13,403 bases of DNA from Betaproteobacteria bacterium (GTDB taxonomy: Bacteria > Pseudomonadota > Gammaproteobacteria > Burkholderiales > SG8-41): NCBI GenBank assembly GCA_028292065.1, contig JAQGNC010000439.1, forward strand, positions 1 to 13,403. Reading direction: 5' to 3'. The translations under genes and the position numbers were made by a program. Positions within the stretch are counted from its first letter, which is position 1, and every line of letters starts with the position of its first letter. Under the pieces are notes generated by a model. The model did no database searches. It worked only from the letters and a program-made list of their open reading frames with translations, and was not told where the DNA came from. Of the stretch, positions 12,208-13,403 are shown piece after piece.

Positions 12208-13403
12208 TCAGCCCTCGAGCTCGGCGAGGGCCTGGCCGCCGCCGTAGGTCGAGCGCGGGGTGAGCTCGCCGCCGCGCGTGACCTTGACCGCGCAGTACTT
12301 GAATTCAGGAATCTTCCCGAAGGGGTCGAGGGCGGGGTTGGTGAGGAGGTTCGCTGCCGCTTCGTAGTAGCAGAACGGGACGAAGACCGCGCCTCTGGGG
12401 GTGCCGTCGTCGGAGCGCGCGTAAAGCGAGATGATGCCGCGGCGCGACGCGATGCTGATGACGTCGCCGGCGCGCGCGCCCATGGCATCGAGATCGAGCG
12501 GGTGGATGAGCGCGGTGGGGTCGGGCTCGATCGCGTCGAGCACCGAGGCGCGGCGCGTCATCGCGCCGGTGTGCCAATGCTCCAACTGGCGCCCGGTGAT
12601 CAGCACGAACGGGTATTCGGCGTCAGGCCGCTCGGCGGCGGGGATGATGTCAGCGGGGACGAACCTCGCGCGCCCGGTCGCGGTCGGGAAGCGCTCGGTG
12701 AACACGACCGGCTGGCCCGGATCGCCTTCCTGCTCGCACGGGTAGGTGACCGAGCTCTCGGCTTCGAGCCGCTCCCACGTGATGCCGGCGATCGAATCCA
12801 TCGCTTTGCGCATCTCGTTGAAGACGTCTTTCGGACCTTCGTAATTCCAGTCGAGACCCATGCGGCGCGCGAGCTCCTGGATGATCCACAGATCGGGTTT
12901 GACCTCGCCGGGCGCGTCGAGCGCTTTGCGCCCGAGCTGCACCATGCGGTCGGTGTTGGTGACCGTTCCGTCTTTTTCCGGCCACGCGGTGGCGGGAAGG
13001 ATCACGTCGGCGTGGTAACACGTCTCGGTGAGGAAGATCTCCTGCACGACGAGGCAGTCGAGCTTGGCGAGCGCTTCACGCGCGTGGTGCGCGTCGGGGT
13101 CCGACATCGCGGGATTCTCGCCCATGATGTACATCCCGCGGATGTTGCCGTCGATCACTGCGCCCATGATCTCGACGACGGTGAGGCCCGGCACCGGATC
13201 GAGCTTCGCATTCCACAATGTCTCGAAGCGTGCGCGGGCTTCCGGGTTGTCGACGCGCCGGTAGTCCGGGAACATCATCGGGATCAGCCCCGAGTCGGAC
13301 GCGCCCTGCACGTTGTTCTGCCCGCGCAACGGATGCAGGCCGGTGCCGGGCCTGCCGACCTGGCCGGTCATCAGGCACAGCGCGATCAGGCAGCGCGCGT
13401 TGT
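12208..13403 (-). CDS. fdsA: Molybdopterin formate dehydrogenase alpha subunit (FdsA type), C-terminal part
   Basis: This is the C-terminal 397 residues of a formate dehydrogenase catalytic subunit; the N-terminal part, with the Fe-S clusters and the active-site Cys/Sec, lies beyond the right edge. The in-window sequence begins NARCLIALCLMTG and continues GRPGTGLHPLRGQNNVQGASD, a pterin-cofactor contact region. It then carries GENPAMSDPD, the LPATAWPEKDGTVTNTDR block, and a C-terminal molydopterin-dinucleotide-binding domain with LITGRQLEHWHTGAMTRR and NPALDPFGKIPEFKYCAV. These match the cytoplasmic NAD-dependent FdsA/FdhA type. The enzyme oxidises formate to CO2, giving NADH when partnered by FdsB/G. 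The next gene is fhs, not fdsC or fdsD. The symbol is by similarity; other FdhA-like alpha subunits are close relatives. Confidence 0.9.
   Translation of the reverse strand, partial: NARCLIALCLMTGQVGRPGTGLHPLRGQNNVQGASDSGLIPMMFPDYRRVDNPEARARFETLWNAKLDPVPGLTVVEIMGAVIDGNIRGMYIMGENPAMSDPDAHHAREALAKLDCLVVQEIFLTETCYHADVILPATAWPEKDGTVTNTDRMVQLGRKALDAPGEVKPDLWIIQELARRMGLDWNYEGPKDVFNEMRKAMDSIAGITWERLEAESSVTYPCEQEGDPGQPVVFTERFPTATGRARFVPADIIPAAERPDAEYPFVLITGRQLEHWHTGAMTRRASVLDAIEPDPTALIHPLDLDAMGARAGDVISIASRRGIISLYARSDDGTPRGAVFVPFCYYEAAANLLTNPALDPFGKIPEFKYCAVKVTRGGELTPRSTYGGGQALAELEG

Noticed and set aside
1..13403. CRISPR array, insertion sequence, tRNA or rRNA
   Set aside because: No regularly spaced direct repeats with unique spacers, no transposase-like protein, and no tRNA-like cloverleaf or rRNA sequence was recognised.

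Overview
This window looks like part of an oxalate and one-carbon (formate/formyl) utilisation locus. It comes from a high-GC proteobacterium, most likely a betaproteobacterium of the Burkholderiales type. The reasons are the GC-rich sequence, the Bug-type (TctC) solute-binding protein, and family matches typical of that group. This assignment is an inference from remembered protein families; no database was searched.

Layout from left to right. Positions 1-317 (minus strand) hold the start of a PP2C-type Ser/Thr phosphatase that runs off the left edge, preceded by a short, decayed piece of a Ser/Thr protein kinase. Positions 419-4628 (minus) hold the oxalate operon, transcribed oxc (oxalyl-CoA decarboxylase), frc (formyl-CoA:oxalate CoA-transferase), then a stand-alone formyltransferase resembling the 10-formyl-tetrahydrofolate hydrolase domain of ALDH1L1. 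A divergent Crp/Fnr-family regulator follows at 4902-5507 (plus). Positions 5525-8837 (minus) encode a complete tripartite tricarboxylate-type transporter, tctC-tctB-tctA. A TerC-family membrane protein and a UspA-family protein (9079-10246, minus) form a small, apparently separate pair. The right end (10469-13403, minus) holds formate-tetrahydrofolate ligase (fhs), preceded by the C-terminal part of a molybdopterin formate dehydrogenase alpha subunit that runs off the right edge.

How the genes probably work together: TctABC imports the dicarboxylate, probably oxalate; Frc activates it to oxalyl-CoA; Oxc decarboxylates this to formyl-CoA and CO2; Frc returns the CoA and releases formate. Formate is then oxidised by formate dehydrogenase or charged onto tetrahydrofolate by Fhs. 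The extra formyltransferase could hydrolyse 10-formyl-THF, or (speculatively) move formyl groups between formyl-CoA and folate.

The strongest regulatory observation is a perfect FNR-type palindrome, TTGAC-N4-GTCAA. It occurs once in the oxc/regulator divergent region and once, as the identical 14-mer inverted, upstream of tctC. At oxc it sits exactly where a class II activator site would be (-41.5) relative to a TATGAT -10 element. The regulator's recognition helix carries the ExxSR pattern known to read TTGA half-sites, but the protein has no cysteines. It is therefore a good candidate for a dedicated, non-Fe-S oxalate-regulon activator. Other notable structure: a paired array of inverted octamer repeats between frc and the formyltransferase gene, a strong terminator between tctC and tctB, and tandem hairpins between tctB and tctA. 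No gene-free stretch exceeds 300 bases.
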